Made by a program: the position numbers and the translations under genes. A DNA stretch of 32,336 nucleotides from Sphingomonas sp. (lineage in GTDB: Bacteria; Pseudomonadota; Alphaproteobacteria; Sphingomonadales; Sphingomonadaceae): positions 1 through 32,336 of the forward strand of contig JABFXK010000095.1 of NCBI GenBank assembly GCA_013361785.1, in the 5' to 3' direction. Of this stretch, positions 16,556 through 26,725 are shown piece by piece. The stretch's first letter is position 1, and the number at the start of each line of letters is the position of its first letter. The notes below the pieces were generated by a model that saw only the letters and a list, made by a program, of their open reading frames with translations, was not told the origin of the DNA and did no database searches.

Positions 16556-18460
16556 TCAGGCCGAAGGGACGTTCATTTCCGCTACGACTGCGTTGAACCG
16601 CGGCTCTCCACGAATTGGGTCGAGGCGCGGGTCGATCCTGATGCTGATGAGGCCTCCGTCACGAATGGTGTAAGCGTGCTCGAGCGCGGACAAGGCGCGG
16701 TCGTGATCGCCGAGTTGAGCGTAGATGCCGCCGTATTGATAGCTCGTCGACTCTCCATAAAGCCGCTTTAGCTTCGAGAGTTTCCGCATTGCCGCTGGGC
16801 GGTCGCCGGCGGCGATCAGCGCCAGCGTTTGCCCATTCAGTTGCTGCCACGAATCGGGACTCATGCGTCCGTATGCGTCATAGGCTTCTTGTGCCCGGCC
16901 CAGCTCGAGCAGGCAGTCGGCAATAAGACCGGGCGCCCTGAATAGCTCGGGCGAGCGTCGCTGGACCTTCAGGGCATAATCCAGGCCGTCTTGATACCGC
17001 CGATTGTCATACAGCGCGCTCACGCGATACTCGTACGAGAGGTGATTTAGAGGATCGAGGCCGATGACTCGGTCGGCTTCTTCGAGCGCTTGAGCCTGTT
17101 TGCCGAGCCGCGCGAGCAGCGAAATATGGTGGCCGACGATCTCGGCGTTGCTCGGCGCGAGCTTGACGGCAAGCGCCGATTCGTTCGCAGCTCCCGCGAT
17201 CTCCAGATTGCTCTGGAAGATCCGGCCGACGGCTGCATGTCCGGCGGCGAGTCTCGGCGCAAGCGCTACCGCCTTGCGCGCGAACCGCATCGCTTCGGCG
17301 CGATCGGTTGCAAGTTCGGCTGCATCCTTTGCAAAGCTGTCGGCATACGAATTGAGCTCGAGCGCTCTTTGCGCATAGGCGTCGGCATAGTTCGGATCGA
17401 GCCGGATGGCGCTGTCGATCAGGTCTATCGCATGCTGACGGGCTTCTCTCGTGCCCTCGCGCCCGGTGACCCGCGCTTCGAAGACCAGTCTTTGAGCCTC
17501 GGCGACGGATGTTCCACCGAGGCCGATTGCAGCCCGCGCGGCAATTCCCAACGTCTCGGCGAGTGATGTCGCGACATTCTGCGCAATGTCCGTCTGGATC
17601 ATGATGGCGTCACCGGGTGTTCGGTCATAATCCGCGGACCAGCGGTCGATGCCTGTCCGGCCGTCGATCAGTTCCGCAGTAATCCGCATGGTCGACGGCG
17701 ATTGCCGGACCGTTCCGGTAAGGACGTTGGCGACCCGCAGCTTCCTGGCCGCGGTTTGCGCATCAAAATTGCGAACCGCTTCAGACGATATCCGTCCGAC
17801 GACCTTCAGCCCCGCGACACGCGCGAGCGCGTTTCGCAACTCCTCGGCGATTCCGTCCGAAAAATAGTTCTGTCGCGGATCGCCGCTGAGGTTGGCAAAG
17901 GGCAGAACCGCGATGCTGTCGGATGCCGCGGCCTTTGCAGGTTTGAGCACGGCCCAACCGCCGATTGCCAGCGCTGTGATCGTCGCTGCGGCACTTGCGA
18001 GGGCTGTGCGCCGGCTGACTCGGGAACCATCCAGAGGGTCTGGAACGCGGTAACGGTGGGGCTTTCCTTCAATCGTCGCTCGGATGCCATCACGCAGTTT
18101 GATGTATCTCGGATCGGCCGTGTCTCCGTGCCACCCGGCGAGGGAGAAGGCCTGCGTTTCGCCGAATCCTAGCGGCAGGTGCACCTTGTCGATTGTGACT
18201 GGGAGGTAGACGTGGCGCTGCCGGGCATGTGCCGCCTCGTCCTGCACGAAGTCGCCGCTCGCGCCCGTCGCGCGCTTGCTCCAAACCACCACGACGCAAC
18301 GGGCAGCAGCGAGCTCGGCCTCGATCGTGTGCCGCCAGGAACAGCCTCCGCCGATCTGTTCGTCCCACCAGACCGAGAAGCCCTCGGCACGCAGCGCGTC
18401 GACGAGCGGCCTCACGCGCCGCCGATCCTCGGCCTTGTACGAGACGAACACGTCCGACAT
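16556..18460 (-). CDS. TIR-domain protein with TM segment, TolB_N/FlgO-like domain and C-terminal TPR repeats
   Basis: N-terminal 'DVFVSYKAEDRRRVRPLVDALRAEGFSVWWDEQIGGGCSWRHTIEAELAAARCVVVVWS'; TM 'ALASAAATITALAIGGWAVL'; 'SIAVLPFANLSGDPRQNYFSDGIAEELRNALAR'; multiple TPR-like helices after that. ATG at 18460. Confidence 0.88.
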   Translation of the reverse strand: MSDVFVSYKAEDRRRVRPLVDALRAEGFSVWWDEQIGGGCSWRHTIEAELAAARCVVVVWSKRATGASGDFVQDEAAHARQRHVYLPVTIDKVHLPLGFGETQAFSLAGWHGDTADPRYIKLRDGIRATIEGKPHRYRVPDPLDGSRVSRRTALASAAATITALAIGGWAVLKPAKAAASDSIAVLPFANLSGDPRQNYFSDGIAEELRNALARVAGLKVVGRISSEAVRNFDAQTAARKLRVANVLTGTVRQSPSTMRITAELIDGRTGIDRWSADYDRTPGDAIMIQTDIAQNVATSLAETLGIAARAAIGLGGTSVAEAQRLVFEARVTGREGTREARQHAIDLIDSAIRLDPNYADAYAQRALELNSYADSFAKDAAELATDRAEAMRFARKAVALAPRLAAGHAAVGRIFQSNLEIAGAANESALAVKLAPSNAEIVGHHISLLARLGKQAQALEEADRVIGLDPLNHLSYEYRVSALYDNRRYQDGLDYALKVQRRSPELFRAPGLIADCLLELGRAQEAYDAYGRMSPDSWQQLNGQTLALIAAGDRPAAMRKLSKLKRLYGESTSYQYGGIYAQLGDHDRALSALEHAYTIRDGGLISIRIDPRLDPIRGEPRFNAVVAEMNVPSA

Positions 18461-18551
18461 TGCTTGCCCCCGATTCATCTTAGCATGGTAAACGTCAGGT
18501 TGACGACATTTGTCGGGACTACGTGAAGAGGGCCTCGGTTACTTACGCCGA

Positions 18552-18761
18552 ATGGACGCTCTCTTCATCCATGACCACCTCGCCCTCGCCGACGCTTCCG
18601 ACCTCATCGAACGCTATGGCGAAGATGCCGCATTCGAGGCGGCAATGCGCGCCGAACGGAGCCGCGACGACGGGAACGTCGTGCGCTTCTGCCACTGGCG
18701 GCACATTGAGCGGGTGATCGCGACGTTGACCAGCGACGAGGTCCGCGGGACCGTCCACTAG
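18552..18761 (+). CDS. Small hypothetical protein (69 aa)
   Basis: 'MDALFIHDHLALADASDLIERYGEDAAFEAAMRAERSRDDGNVVRFCHWRHIERVIATL' looks like a genuine compact protein. Confidence 0.65.
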   Translation: MDALFIHDHLALADASDLIERYGEDAAFEAAMRAERSRDDGNVVRFCHWRHIERVIATLTSDEVRGTVH

Positions 18762-18826
18762 TCCTCTTTGGCAGCCGGGGCCTAGACTGGCGCCGTTCAG
18801 GAGCGCTGGGTAAGGCTCCTCGCCTG

Positions 18827-20830
18827 ATGAGCGGGCGGGGACCAGTGTCGGGCGCAGCGCGGCTGCTGTGCGCGGCCGGCAGCTTTGCCCTGTCCGCAGC
18901 GCCCGCGTTCGCGCAGACAGCTCTCCCGCCGCCGCCGGCTCCTCCGCCCGCGCAGCCTGGAGAGCTCGACCCGAACGCGCCGATGGCGCCGATGCCGGAT
19001 CTCGGCGTCGACTGGCCCGACCTCAACGCCAAGGACACGATGCTTCCCGCGCAACCGGCGGCGCCGGCCTCTGCCGGGACTACGGAAGCGACGGGCACGA
19101 TCCGCTACACGCTCGATGTCGAAGGTCTCTCTTCGGTCCCGGGTTCCGTGGACCTGCTCAATGCCTTTCGGAAGCAATCGACGCTCGAGGCCGAGCGCAA
19201 GCATCCCGCGAACGCCGCGCAGATCGGCCGCCGCGCGAGCGCCGACGCGGACCTCCTTGTTCAATTGCTCCGCAGCCAGGGTTATTACGATGCTGCCGTC
19301 GAGCCGCGAACGGTTCGTACCGGCGATGCGCTTCGAGTCGTCCTCACGGCGGACCCGGGTGTCCAGTACCGCTTCGCCTCGGTCGAGCTGACGGGTCTCG
19401 ACGCCGCCGGTGTCGACGCCGCGAAGCTCCCTTCGGCCTTCGCCGTGAAGGCCGGCGATCCCGTGATCGCGCAAAATGTGATCGCGGCCGGCGCCGCGCT
19501 GACGACCGCGCTCGGCGAAGAGGGTTTTGCCGAGGCGAGGCTCGGCGAGCAGGACATCGAGGTCAATCATCAGACGCACCTCGCCGCGTTGAAGCTGCCG
19601 GTGAATCCGGGGCCGGTCGCCCGCTTCGGCGTGATCCGCGTCAGCGGACGTCCGCCGTTCAGCGCCCGGCACGTGGCAATCATCGCCAGGTTCAAGCCGG
19701 GGGACCGTTTCGAACGCTCGAAGATCGACGACCTCAGGCGCGCGCTGATCGCCACGACTCTGGTCGCGAACGCGGACATCAAGGTCGTGCCCGTGCAGGG
19801 CGGCCGTGTTGTCGATGTCGACGTGCATCTGGAGCCGGCGCCGCAGCACACGATCGCTGGCGATATCGGCTACGGCACGGGGCAGGGCGCGCTGATCGAG
19901 GCGACCTGGACCGACCGCAACTTCTTCAATCCCGAAGGCGCGCTGACGCTTCGCGGGATCGCCGGCACCAGCGAGCAGCTCGGCGGGGTCGAGTTCCGCC
20001 GCTCCAATTTCGTCCAGCGCGACCAGACCCTCGACCTCCAGTTCACCGCCTCACACCAGAAATTCGATGCGTTCGAGGCGAAGACCATCCTGCTCGCCGG
20101 GCACATCGAGCGGCTGAGCAACTTCATCTGGCAGAAGAAATGGACATGGAGCTACGGCGCGCAGCTCCTCGCGACCGACGAGAACGGCGTGTTCAGCCCC
20201 GACGGCGAGAAGGACACCCGAACCTTCTTCATCGCCGCGCTTCCGCTGACGCTCGGCTATGACGGAAGTGACAATCTGCTCGATCCGACGCGGGGCTTCC
20301 GCCTGAGCGGCTGGATCAGCCCCGAATATTTCGGGCATGGGAAGAGCCTGACCTATGGCCGCTCGCAAATCGACGCGAGCGCTTACTACCCGGCGAGCGA
20401 CCGTGTCGTCGTGGCCGGGCGCATCCGCGTCGGCACGATCCTCGGCGCAAGCGCGTTCGACCTCGCGCCGTCGCGGCGCTTTTATTCGGGCGGCGGCGGG
20501 TCGGTGCGCGGCTACGGCTATCAGCAGCTCGGGCCGAAGGACGCGGCCGGCGACCCCATCGGCGGGCGCGGCCTCGCCGAGTTCGCGCTCGAAGCGCGGA
20601 TCCGCCTCAAGCAGTTCGGCGGCAATTTCGGAATCGTGCCCTTCTTCGACGGCGGGTCGCTGACGACAAAGGCGATGCCCGGATCCGGCGCATGGCGCTT
20701 CGCCGTGGGTGCGGGCGTCCGCTATTATTCCAGTTTCGGGCCGATCCGCGTCGACTTCGGTATCCCGCTCGAACGGCAGAAGGGCGACGGGCCGTTCGCC
20801 GTCACCGTCTCGCTCGGGCAGGCCTTCTGA
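18827..20830 (+). CDS. tamA: Autotransporter assembly complex outer-membrane protein TamA (BamA/TamA family)
   Basis: Signal peptide, POTRA-like repeats, C-terminal Omp85 barrel ('DPTRGFRLSG', 'RFYSGGGGSVRGYGYQQLGP', 'PIRVDFGIPL', ending 'VSLGQAF'). Directly followed by a DUF490/TamB gene. Confidence 0.93.
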   Translation: MSGRGPVSGAARLLCAAGSFALSAAPAFAQTALPPPPAPPPAQPGELDPNAPMAPMPDLGVDWPDLNAKDTMLPAQPAAPASAGTTEATGTIRYTLDVEGLSSVPGSVDLLNAFRKQSTLEAERKHPANAAQIGRRASADADLLVQLLRSQGYYDAAVEPRTVRTGDALRVVLTADPGVQYRFASVELTGLDAAGVDAAKLPSAFAVKAGDPVIAQNVIAAGAALTTALGEEGFAEARLGEQDIEVNHQTHLAALKLPVNPGPVARFGVIRVSGRPPFSARHVAIIARFKPGDRFERSKIDDLRRALIATTLVANADIKVVPVQGGRVVDVDVHLEPAPQHTIAGDIGYGTGQGALIEATWTDRNFFNPEGALTLRGIAGTSEQLGGVEFRRSNFVQRDQTLDLQFTASHQKFDAFEAKTILLAGHIERLSNFIWQKKWTWSYGAQLLATDENGVFSPDGEKDTRTFFIAALPLTLGYDGSDNLLDPTRGFRLSGWISPEYFGHGKSLTYGRSQIDASAYYPASDRVVVAGRIRVGTILGASAFDLAPSRRFYSGGGGSVRGYGYQQLGPKDAAGDPIGGRGLAEFALEARIRLKQFGGNFGIVPFFDGGSLTTKAMPGSGAWRFAVGAGVRYYSSFGPIRVDFGIPLERQKGDGPFAVTVSLGQAF

Positions 20831-23800
20831 TGGCCGAAGCCGTCGCCGAGCGCACCCGAGCCGAGCCGACGCGCGTTCGGCTTAGGCGCGACTGGCGATT
20901 GCGCCTGCTCGACGAGCTGTTCGCGCTGTTCGTCGCCTTCCTGTTTCTTCTCGCAGCGCTGATCGTCCTCCTCGACAGTGCGCCAGGCCACCGCTTCATC
21001 GTCGACCAGCTCGGCAGGTTCGAGACCGCTTCGGGCCTGCGCATCCGCGTCGGACGGATCGACGGCTCGATCTTCGGCAAGTCGCAGCTCCGGAACGTCA
21101 CCGTCGCCGACCCGAACGGCGTGTTCCTGACCTCGCCCGACATCAAGCTCGACTGGACTCCCGGCGCCTGGCTCGCAAACAAACTCAGCATCAGCAGCAT
21201 GACGGCGGAGCGCGTCACGCTGATCCGCCTGCCGAAGCTCAAACCGAGCACGAAGAAAGGGCCGATTCTCCCCGGCTTCGATATCCATGTCGGCGAGCTC
21301 CGCATCGACCGGCTCGACATCGGGCCGCAGGTCGGCGGAAAGCCACGCAGCGGCCGGCTGTGGGGCAAGGCCGACGTGCATTCCGGCCGAGCGCTGGTCG
21401 AGCTGAAAGCGCTGATGAATGATGGCGGCGACCGCGTCGCGCTCCACCTGGACGCTGAGCCCGACCGCAACAAGTTCGACGTCGCGGCCCGGGTGATCTC
21501 GCCCGCCGACGGTCTGGTGCCGGCGCTGATCGGCACCCACCGGTCGATCAACCTGCTGGTCGGCGGCAACGGCAGCTGGGCCCGCTGGCGCGGCACCGCG
21601 GCGCTCGACTTATCCGGCCGTCCGACTGCCCGACTCGTCCTCGGAGTCGACGGGGGCCGCTATCGCCTCCAGGGCCAGTGGGCGCCGTCGCAATTCCTGA
21701 CCGGCAAGCTCCAGCGCCTGACCGTGCCGCTGGTGACGATCCGGGGCAGCGCGACGCTCACCGACCGCATCCTCGACGGCGAGCTAGCGGCCGCTTCGTC
21801 CGAGCTTCACGCGGTGGCCAAGGGCGCGGTCGACCTGGCGCACAACCGCTATCGAGCCATGCGCCTCGGCATCGATCTCGTGAAGCCGCCCGCGCTGTTC
21901 CCGAATATGACCGGCAGGAACGTGCGGATGGTGTGGACGCTCGACGGCCCATTCGCGGCCGCCGATTATTCGTATCGCCTGACCTCCGATTACGTGCAGT
22001 TCGACAACAACGCGTTCGTCGGCCTTCACGCCGAGGGGCGGGGGCGCCTCACGCCCTGGCCGATGCGCGTGCCGATCCGCCTTTCGGCCCGAGCGATCAC
22101 CGGTGTCGGCGACGTCGCCGGCGCGATGCTCGCCAACCCGAGCATCAGCGGGTGGCTGACGATCACGCCAAAATTCGTGCGGGGCGACGGCCTCCAGCTC
22201 ACCAGCGCCAAGTGGACCGGCAAGATCTCGGTCCTGATCGACCTCGTGACCGGCCAGTTCCAGGTGCTGCTCTCGGGCGCGATGCAGCGCTATTTGATCC
22301 CCGGCGTCGGAATCGTCGACGTGATGACCGACCTCAAGGTCGTGCCCGGCCCCAACGGCCACGGCAGTCATGTCGTCGGCACCGCCAGGGCCTGGGTCCG
22401 CCGCCTCGACAACAGCTTCTTCCGCGATCTCACGGGCGGCCTTCCGTCGCTCACCACAAACCTCGAGCGCGGCAATGACGGGATCGTCCATTTCACCAAC
22501 CTGCAGCTTTATTCGCCCAAGCTGAGGCTGTCGGGCGCCGGCGAGCGATTCAAGGACGGCACGTTCCACATCGTCGCGACGGGGCGGCAGGCGAAGTACG
22601 GGCCGCTGCGGATGGTGCTCGACGGCGACATCGCGCGCCCGCGCGTCGACCTGCTCCTCGCCAGGCCGAACGATTCGCTTGGGATCAAGGCGATGCACCT
22701 GCTGCTCGATCCGACCGCTGCCGGCTTCAATTATCGGGCAAGCGGCGGGTCGAACCTCGGACCCTTCACCAGCAACGGCCAGATCCTGCTCCCTCACAAC
22801 GGGCCGACAACAATCGCGATTGCCGCGCTCGACACCGGCGGCGCGCACGCGAGCGGCAGCCTGCGATCGGATCCGGGCGGCTTCACCGGACGGCTGACTC
22901 TCGCCAACGGCACCGTCGGAGGGACACTCGATTTCTCCCCTGTATCGGGCGCTCAGCGGATCGACGCGCACCTGACCGCCGCCAACGCCAATTTCCCCGG
23001 AGCCTTCGCAGTTCACAGCGGACGCGCCGACGGGGTCATCGTCCTTGCCGACCAGCAAACCACCATCCAGGGCAATGTCGACGCGCGTGGCCTCGACGCC
23101 AGCGGGATCACGCTCGCTCGGTTCACCGCCAATGCGCGGCTCATCAACGGCGCCGGCCAGGTCCGAGCGCAGTTCGCCGGCCGCCGCGGCGCCAACTTCG
23201 ACTTCGCGACGCTCGCGGACGTTTCGCCCGACACCATCCGCCTGACCGGCAACGGTCACATCGAACGCCAGCCGCTGGTCCTCAACCAGCCGGCGGTGCT
23301 GACCCGTGCCGGCGACGGCTGGGCGCTCAACCCCACCGGCGTCGGCTTCGCCGGCGGCACCGCCACCGTCTCCGGCCGCAGCGGCTCCGCTCCCGAAATC
23401 CATGCCCAGGTCGCCGCCATGCCGCTGGAGGTGCTCGACATCTTCTGGCCCAATCTCGATCTCTCCGGCTCCGCATCAGGCCGCGTCGATTATGCGTGGA
23501 AGCAGAACCGCAGCGGGCGGCTGGACCTGAAGGTCCGCGGTCTCAGCCGCGCCGGACTGGTGCTGGCCTCCAAACCGATCGACGTCGGCGTCGCCGCGAT
23601 CGTCAACGGCAACCAGGCGGCGCTCCGGGCCGTGGCCGCGAGCGACGGGGCGATCATCGGCCGCGCGCAGGCACGCTTCGCGCCAATGGGCAATGGCCCG
23701 CTGACGGCCGAGCTCCTCAATGCGCCGCTCTTCGCGCAGATCCGCTATGCCGGCCCTGCCGACACGCTCTGGCGGCTGACTGGAAGCGAGGTCATCGATA

Positions 23801-25002
23801 TGTCGGGCCCGCTCGCGGTCGGCGCCGATATCGGCGGCCGCCTCGCCGACCCGGTGATCCGCGGCTCGCTGCGCACCCAGAACGCCCGTCTCGAAAGCCA
23901 GGTCACGGGCATGGTCATCGATCATCTCGCGGCCGACGCCCATTTCTCGGGCCCGCAGCTGCTCTTCAGCCAGATCACGGGGCAGACCAGCGGCGGTGGA
24001 TCGGTCAGCGGCAACGGCTCGGTGACCTTCTCCGGCGGCAATGCGCTGCTCGATCTCGCCTTCAGTGCCAATCAGGCGCTGCTCCTGAACCGCGACGACG
24101 TCGCCGCTCGCGTCACCGGACCGCTGCGCCTGCATTCGACGGCGAACGGCGGCACCATCTCCGGCAACCTCCGACTCAACAAGGGTCGATTTCAGCTCGG
24201 GCGCGCAAGCGCGGGAGCCGCGGTGCCGCAGCTCAACGTCCGCGAAACCGGGCTCAACGAAGAGGACGTGATCGAGCCCGCGGCGGTTCACCACTGGAAC
24301 CTCGACCTCAAAGTCGCGGGCGGCGATCTTTCGGTGACGGGTCTCGGCATCAACAGCCGCTGGAAAGCGAACCTGGCGATCGGCGGCTATGCCGATGCGC
24401 CGCGCTTCACCGGCCGCGCCGACCTTGGCCAGGGCAATTATGATTTCGCCGGGCGCATCTTCCGCCTCGACCGCGGAGTCATCCGCTTCGAGGGCGAGAG
24501 CCCGCCCAATCCCTTGCTCGACATTCACGCCGAGGCTGCCGTCCAAGGCCTCGACGCAAGCGTCAACGTCCGCGGCACCGGGCTCAAGCCGGAGATCAGC
24601 TTCGCCAGCTCGCCGCCGCTGCCGCAGGACGAGCTCTTGTCGCGGATTCTGTTCGGAACCTCGATCACCAACCTGTCCGCGCCGGACGCGCTCCAGCTTG
24701 CCTCGGCCGTCGCCGCGCTCCAGTCGGGCTCGGGCAGCCTCGACCCGATCAACGCGCTTCGAAAGGCCGTCGGCCTCGATCGCCTCCGGATCGTCCCTGC
24801 CGACGTCGCGACGGGCCAGAAGACCGCGATCGGCGCCGGCAAGTACATCACCCGCAAGCTGTACGTAGAGGTGGTGACCGACGGCGCCGGCTACTCGGCG
24901 ACTCAGGTCGAATATCAGATGACCCGCTGGCTCTCGATTCTCTCGACCGTCTCCACCATCGGCCGCTCGAGTGCGACCGTGCGCGTCAGCAAGGATTATT
25001 GA
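20830..25002 (+). CDS. tamB: Translocation and assembly module protein TamB (DUF490)
   Basis: About 1390 aa, N-terminal TM anchor, AsmA/TamB-like beta repeats, conserved C-terminus 'PPLPQDELLSRILFGTSITNLSAPDALQLASAVAAL ... GKYITRKLYVEVVTDGAG'. ATG overlaps the tamA stop (TGATG). Confidence 0.95.
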   Translation: MAEAVAERTRAEPTRVRLRRDWRLRLLDELFALFVAFLFLLAALIVLLDSAPGHRFIVDQLGRFETASGLRIRVGRIDGSIFGKSQLRNVTVADPNGVFLTSPDIKLDWTPGAWLANKLSISSMTAERVTLIRLPKLKPSTKKGPILPGFDIHVGELRIDRLDIGPQVGGKPRSGRLWGKADVHSGRALVELKALMNDGGDRVALHLDAEPDRNKFDVAARVISPADGLVPALIGTHRSINLLVGGNGSWARWRGTAALDLSGRPTARLVLGVDGGRYRLQGQWAPSQFLTGKLQRLTVPLVTIRGSATLTDRILDGELAAASSELHAVAKGAVDLAHNRYRAMRLGIDLVKPPALFPNMTGRNVRMVWTLDGPFAAADYSYRLTSDYVQFDNNAFVGLHAEGRGRLTPWPMRVPIRLSARAITGVGDVAGAMLANPSISGWLTITPKFVRGDGLQLTSAKWTGKISVLIDLVTGQFQVLLSGAMQRYLIPGVGIVDVMTDLKVVPGPNGHGSHVVGTARAWVRRLDNSFFRDLTGGLPSLTTNLERGNDGIVHFTNLQLYSPKLRLSGAGERFKDGTFHIVATGRQAKYGPLRMVLDGDIARPRVDLLLARPNDSLGIKAMHLLLDPTAAGFNYRASGGSNLGPFTSNGQILLPHNGPTTIAIAALDTGGAHASGSLRSDPGGFTGRLTLANGTVGGTLDFSPVSGAQRIDAHLTAANANFPGAFAVHSGRADGVIVLADQQTTIQGNVDARGLDASGITLARFTANARLINGAGQVRAQFAGRRGANFDFATLADVSPDTIRLTGNGHIERQPLVLNQPAVLTRAGDGWALNPTGVGFAGGTATVSGRSGSAPEIHAQVAAMPLEVLDIFWPNLDLSGSASGRVDYAWKQNRSGRLDLKVRGLSRAGLVLASKPIDVGVAAIVNGNQAALRAVAASDGAIIGRAQARFAPMGNGPLTAELLNAPLFAQIRYAGPADTLWRLTGSEVIDMSGPLAVGADIGGRLADPVIRGSLRTQNARLESQVTGMVIDHLAADAHFSGPQLLFSQITGQTSGGGSVSGNGSVTFSGGNALLDLAFSANQALLLNRDDVAARVTGPLRLHSTANGGTISGNLRLNKGRFQLGRASAGAAVPQLNVRETGLNEEDVIEPAAVHHWNLDLKVAGGDLSVTGLGINSRWKANLAIGGYADAPRFTGRADLGQGNYDFAGRIFRLDRGVIRFEGESPPNPLLDIHAEAAVQGLDASVNVRGTGLKPEISFASSPPLPQDELLSRILFGTSITNLSAPDALQLASAVAALQSGSGSLDPINALRKAVGLDRLRIVPADVATGQKTAIGAGKYITRKLYVEVVTDGAGYSATQVEYQMTRWLSILSTVSTIGRSSATVRVSKDY

Positions 25003-25108
25003 GCGGCCGGCGCCGAGATTTCGCTGTCCTACAGCTATGGTCCTGTGCTTGTTCAGTGACCGGCATGAGTCTCGAAACACGATATTTCTACCGATTCGCT
25101 ATGCTGCC

Positions 25109-25243
25109 GTTACCCTCAATGTCACCCTTGCACTCCGCTCCGTTGTCACCCTCGCACGGCCAGCTCCGGAGAGCATTCGCAGCTCCGAGGGTGACAAAGT
25201 AGAGGAAGTAGAAGAACCCCCTGATTCAAGCAGTCAGGGTAAC
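25109..25243. repeat. Intergenic nested inverted and direct repeats
   Basis: TTGTCACCCTCG (25143-25154) / CGAGGGTGACAA (25186-25197) is a perfect 12-bp inverted repeat. A further TGTCACCCT copy lies at 25120. Outer GTTACCCT (25109-25116) / AGGGTAAC (25236-25243). CCCTGA (25219-25224) / TCAGGG (25234-25239). Confidence 0.7.
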
Positions 25244-25312
25244 ACGATCAGCGGATTGCCTCGGCAGCGAAGACTTGGCTAGGCTGGCGCCAAAGGGGAG
25301 GGATTCCGCGAC

Positions 25313-26725
25313 ATGAAGAACTGGAACGTCCGCAAGGCGGTGGTCGCTCGCGAAGACATGCCCGAGGAGCACCGGCTTCGGCAGTCGCTCGGCTGGCCGC
25401 ACCTCGTCGCCCTGGGAGTCGGAGCGATTGTCGGCACGGGCATCCTGACCCTGATCGGCGTCGGCGCAGGCAAGGCGGGCCCCGCGGTGATCCTCTCCTT
25501 TGCGATCGCCGGCGTGATCTGCGCCTGCGCTGCGCTGGCTTATGCCGAGGTCGCGACGATGATTCCCGCCTCGGGCTCCGCCTACACTTACTCCTACGTC
25601 GTCTTCGGCGAGCTGCTTGCGTGGATGGTCGGCGTGGCGCTGATCCTCGAATATACGCTGGTCGTGAGCGCGGTCGCGGTCGGCTGGTCGGGTTATGCTG
25701 CGGGATTCCTCAAGTCGATCGGCCTCGGCCTGCCGGACGCGCTAATCCAGGGACCCGAGCTCGGCGGAGTCATCAACCTGCCCGCGATCTTCATCATCTG
25801 GGTGGTGGCGAGCATGCTCATCGCCGGGACGCGCGAAAGCGCGACCGTCAACGCCATCCTGGTGGTCATCAAGATGGCCGCGCTGGCTTTGTTCATCGCC
25901 GTCACGCTGCCGGTGTTCGATCCGTCGCATTTTCATCCGTTCATGCCTTACGGTTTTCCGCGCAACGGGCCGTCCGGAAGTGAGGTCGGCGTGATGGCCG
26001 CAGCGGCGATCATCTTCTTCGCCTTCTACGGCTTCGACGCGATCGCCACCGCGGCCGAGGAGGCCAAGAACCCCGGCCGCGACCTTGCCATCGGGATTGT
26101 CGGATCAATGCTGGTTTGTGTCGCCATCTACATGGCCGTCACGGCGTGCGCGATCGGCGCCGTGGTCACGACCGGCTTCGCCAACAGCCCGGAGCCGCTG
26201 GCGTTGATCCTTCGCGAGATCGGCAAGCCGTGGGCGGCGCGGATTCTCGGCGCCGCCGCCGTGATCGCGCTGCCGACGGTGATCCTCGCCTTCTTCTACG
26301 GCCAGAGCCGCATCTTCTTCGTCGTCGCGCGTGACGGGCTGCTTCCGCCGAGCCTCGCTCGGGTGTCGCGGCGGGGCACGCCGGTGCGAATCACGATCTT
26401 CACCGCGATCGTAACCTCGGTCTTCGCCGGCCTCATTCCTCTGGCGAGCATTGCCGCGCTGGCGAATGCGGGGACACTTGCCGCGTTCGTCGCGGTTTGC
26501 TCGGCGATGCTGGTGCTGCGCCGGCGCGAACCCGGGGCGGAGCGGAAGTTCCGCACGCCGCTGCCGTGGCTCGTCGGTCCGGTCGGCATCCTCGGCTGTC
26601 TCTATCTGTTCATCAGCCTGCCCAACCGAACGCAGATATTCTTCGTCACCGCGCAGGTGATAGGGCTGGTGCTCTACGCGATTTACGGCAGCCGGGCGGC
26701 CGAGCGGGCGCGCACTACCGCTTGA
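25313..26725 (+). CDS. APC family amino acid permease
   Basis: 'LGVGAIVGTGILTLIGVGAGKAGPAVILSFAIAGVICACAALAYAEVATMIPASGSAYTYSYVVFGELLAWMVG' and multiple TM segments, typical of cationic amino acid/APC transporters. Confidence 0.95.
   Translation: MKNWNVRKAVVAREDMPEEHRLRQSLGWPHLVALGVGAIVGTGILTLIGVGAGKAGPAVILSFAIAGVICACAALAYAEVATMIPASGSAYTYSYVVFGELLAWMVGVALILEYTLVVSAVAVGWSGYAAGFLKSIGLGLPDALIQGPELGGVINLPAIFIIWVVASMLIAGTRESATVNAILVVIKMAALALFIAVTLPVFDPSHFHPFMPYGFPRNGPSGSEVGVMAAAAIIFFAFYGFDAIATAAEEAKNPGRDLAIGIVGSMLVCVAIYMAVTACAIGAVVTTGFANSPEPLALILREIGKPWAARILGAAAVIALPTVILAFFYGQSRIFFVVARDGLLPPSLARVSRRGTPVRITIFTAIVTSVFAGLIPLASIAALANAGTLAAFVAVCSAMLVLRRREPGAERKFRTPLPWLVGPVGILGCLYLFISLPNRTQIFFVTAQVIGLVLYAIYGSRAAERARTTA

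Noticed and set aside
21784-25080. Two long minus-strand ORFs (539 and 534 aa) antisense to tamB
   Set aside because: Typical high-GC antisense shadows of a long, strongly supported coding gene; no motif recognised.
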